In this document: piece after piece, positions 4,577-6,048 of the stretch
Layout of the letters: every line of letters starts with the position of its first letter
Position numbering within the stretch: position 1 is the stretch's first letter
NCBI GenBank assembly: GCA_002338385.1
Contig: DDIE01000064.1
Span: forward strand, 1 to 6,048
Direction of reading: 5' to 3'
Length of the DNA stretch: 6,048 bases
DNA from: Proteobacteria bacterium UBA1858
GTDB taxonomy: Bacteria; Pseudomonadota; Gammaproteobacteria; UBA4575
Program-made: the position numbers and the translations under genes
The notes under the pieces: model-generated
Database searches by the model: none
The model's input: only the letters and a program-made list of their open reading frames with translations
What the model was told of the DNA's origin: nothing

Positions 4577-6048
4577 TAGTTGAATACTCCCGGGTGGATC
4601 TGTTCAGCGCTTTCAATGATTTCCTCATCAGTGGCTTCAACGCCCTGATTACGGGGATCTTCACGCCATTTTTGAATATAGCCCTGTTTGCCACCCCATT
4701 CCTGTAAGAGTGCTTGTTTACGCATATTCTCATCTGCTTTTTCAATTTCTACCAAACACGAATAGAACGTTGGGCTATTGCCAAAGTCGGTTAACATCTC
4801 TGAATTCAAGGCATTGATGTTGACACCGCCGGGGGTGTTACTGCCCTTGAATTGTTTTTGTGTCGAGCACATGCCCGATAGCATACCTTCAATGATGACT
4901 GCATAGGCATAGGTCTCACCACGATCATTATAAAGACGGCACAAGTCACCATCCTGTAATTGTCGCTGAGCCGCTTCTTCCGGACTGAGTTCCACGGTTG
5001 GGCGTGACATCATCGCTTGCAGACGTGGCACGGCTTGGAAGGAGTCACCGATGAAGTAATGCGAGGCACTACTCAATACCTGTAATGGATATTGTTTACG
5101 CTTAGGATCTTCTTGGCCTTCTATCTCCGGAACGTAAGTCGGGAGAGGATCAACCCCTTCTTCTTTCAGTGCTTCACTGAAGATCTCAATTTTTCCGCTC
5201 GGTGTTGGCCAGCCATTGTGCATGAAGTTACGCCGCTCAGATTCTGTATTAGCACGCCACCAGCCATTCTTTTTAAGGTTCTCAAAGGTGATGCCCTCCA
5301 TGAGAGGATTGACTTCATCTTGGACCAGAATATCGCGGATGATTTCTTCGTCTGTCTGGGTGAATGCGTTGTCAGTGTCCTGATCGTAGCCCATCTTCTT
5401 AGCTAACATGCGGAATAGCTCTGAGTTACGCACTGACTCGCCCAGTGGCTCAATGATTGGCTCATTCATGACGTAGTACCAGTTACCGTAGGTGGCGACT
5501 AAATCCTGGCGCTCCAGTTGTGTGTCGGCGGGTAATACGATATCGGCATATTCACATGTGTCGGTCCAGAACGTCTCATGCACGGCAACAAATAAGTCAT
5601 CCCGCATCATGCCATTGCGAATCGCATTTGAGTTGGGTGCACAGTTGGCAGGATCAGAGTTGTAGACAAACATCGATTTAATCGGTGGATCAAGTGGCTC
5701 TTCGTTGTAGCCGATATTGTCAGCCAACGCGCGCCCTAGTTGTACCATGCTGATTTGACGCTTGGAGGCGCGATCACCGAGATCAGGACGATGCAACTTA
5801 GCCAGATCATGGCGCAGCCACATTTCTTCCAGGTTACCAAAACTAGCACCGCCACATCGATGTCGCCAAGAACCCGTGACAGCCGGTAAAGTGAGGATGG
5901 CACGACACATCTGGCCTGAATTCTGGTGGCGATTAAGTCCATAGTTGGCGCGGATGACAGCAATCTTGGCAGAGGCATATTCAGTCGCCAGCTGTTCAAT
6001 ATCTGCTGCCGGTACACCCGTGATTTGCTCAACCTTATCGAGTGGATA
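4576..6048 (-). CDS. Molybdopterin oxidoreductase (MopB superfamily), C-terminal 490 residues, N terminus beyond window
   Basis: The reading frame stays open to the right edge, so the start lies outside; the ATG at 5910 is internal, because family sequence (KVEQITGVPAADIEQLA, then RANYGLNRHQNSGQ) continues upstream of it. Counting from the edge, typical MopB features appear in order: LPAVTGSWRHRCGG (about 54-67), the cofactor-region YNSDPAN (129-135), FWTDTCEYADIVLPADTQLE (160-179), EPLGES (200-205), TPSGKIEIFSE (282-292), and the molydopterin dinucleotide-binding C-terminal domain (about 321-436) with a DGDLCRLYNDRGE core. The pattern best recalls the uncharacterised MopB_3-type branch of the DMSO-reductase family. 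The N-terminal cluster-binding and molybdenum-ligand region is not visible, so the substrate, metal ligand and any Tat signal cannot be judged. About 54 extra residues (437-490) follow the usual end of the fold. It is coupled by a TAATG overlap to the flavin/iron-sulfur reductase, its probable electron partner. Confidence 0.9.
   Translation of the reverse strand, partial: YPLDKVEQITGVPAADIEQLATEYASAKIAVIRANYGLNRHQNSGQMCRAILTLPAVTGSWRHRCGGASFGNLEEMWLRHDLAKLHRPDLGDRASKRQISMVQLGRALADNIGYNEEPLDPPIKSMFVYNSDPANCAPNSNAIRNGMMRDDLFVAVHETFWTDTCEYADIVLPADTQLERQDLVATYGNWYYVMNEPIIEPLGESVRNSELFRMLAKKMGYDQDTDNAFTQTDEEIIRDILVQDEVNPLMEGITFENLKKNGWWRANTESERRNFMHNGWPTPSGKIEIFSEALKEEGVDPLPTYVPEIEGQEDPKRKQYPLQVLSSASHYFIGDSFQAVPRLQAMMSRPTVELSPEEAAQRQLQDGDLCRLYNDRGETYAYAVIIEGMLSGMCSTQKQFKGSNTPGGVNINALNSEMLTDFGNSPTFYSCLVEIEKADENMRKQALLQEWGGKQGYIQKWREDPRNQGVEATDEEIIESAEQIHPGVFN
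4587..4591 (-). promoter_or_regulatory. Shine-Dalgarno for the flavin/iron-sulfur reductase gene
   Basis: GGGAG on the minus strand lies inside the last codons of the molybdopterin oxidoreductase gene, 10 nt before the ATG at 4576. The start shares its A with the upstream TAA stop (TAATG), so the start is well supported and coupled translation is likely. Confidence 0.5.

Noticed and set aside
5908..5910. ATG as the start of the molybdopterin oxidoreductase
   Set aside because: The same frame continues upstream without a stop and encodes recognisable family sequence, so this Met is internal and the gene is truncated by the window, not short.
5736..6032. Open frame of 98 codons on the minus strand overlapping the molybdopterin oxidoreductase
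   Set aside because: The translation is low-complexity and unlike any family, while the overlapping frame reads an unbroken MopB protein to the window edge. There is no sign of a frameshift.

Overview
The window looks like chromosomal DNA of a gammaproteobacterium; the genus cannot be assigned from this sequence. The reasons are a YgiM-type SH3/coiled-coil membrane protein (TIGR04211-like, a family I know mainly from Gammaproteobacteria), compact same-strand gene pairs with Shine-Dalgarno sites, and a background of roughly 50% GC. The window starts inside one gene and ends inside another.

Left part, plus strand (1-1633). The 3' end of a short-chain dehydrogenase/reductase gene (about 57% GC where sampled) is followed after 21 nt by a 447-residue protein of unknown function. 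That protein has a long coiled coil and two transmembrane helices, and its gene is strikingly AT-rich (22-45% GC in the lines I counted). The composition break suggests it was acquired separately. It is the best candidate here for an undescribed function, but nothing in it identifies an activity.

Convergent junction (1630-1751). A 122-bp imperfect palindrome fills the space between the plus-strand and minus-strand genes. Its 7-bp terminal inverted repeats supply the TAA stop codons of both flanking genes in exactly symmetrical positions. It looks like a dispersed palindromic (MITE- or REP-like) repeat that may also serve as a bidirectional terminator.

Middle, minus strand (1748-3285). A TraB/GumN-family exported protein is followed by the YgiM-like SH3 protein. 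They are 11 nt apart, and the Shine-Dalgarno of the second overlaps the stop codon of the first, so they probably form a two-gene, translationally coupled unit acting at the cell envelope.

Right part, minus strand (3345-6048). This is a redox operon. The C-terminal 490 residues of a molybdopterin (MopB) oxidoreductase run in from beyond the right edge. Its stop codon overlaps, as TAATG, the start of a flavin/NAD(P) reductase fused to a C-terminal eight-cysteine iron-sulfur module. A possible 18-codon small ORF follows, and then a strong intrinsic terminator. The likely scheme is electron transfer between NAD(P)(H), FAD, 4Fe-4S clusters and the molybdenum active site; the substrate cannot be told from the sequence. 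No RNA genes, CRISPR arrays, complete insertion sequences or origins were seen, and no stretch over 300 bases lacks a gene.
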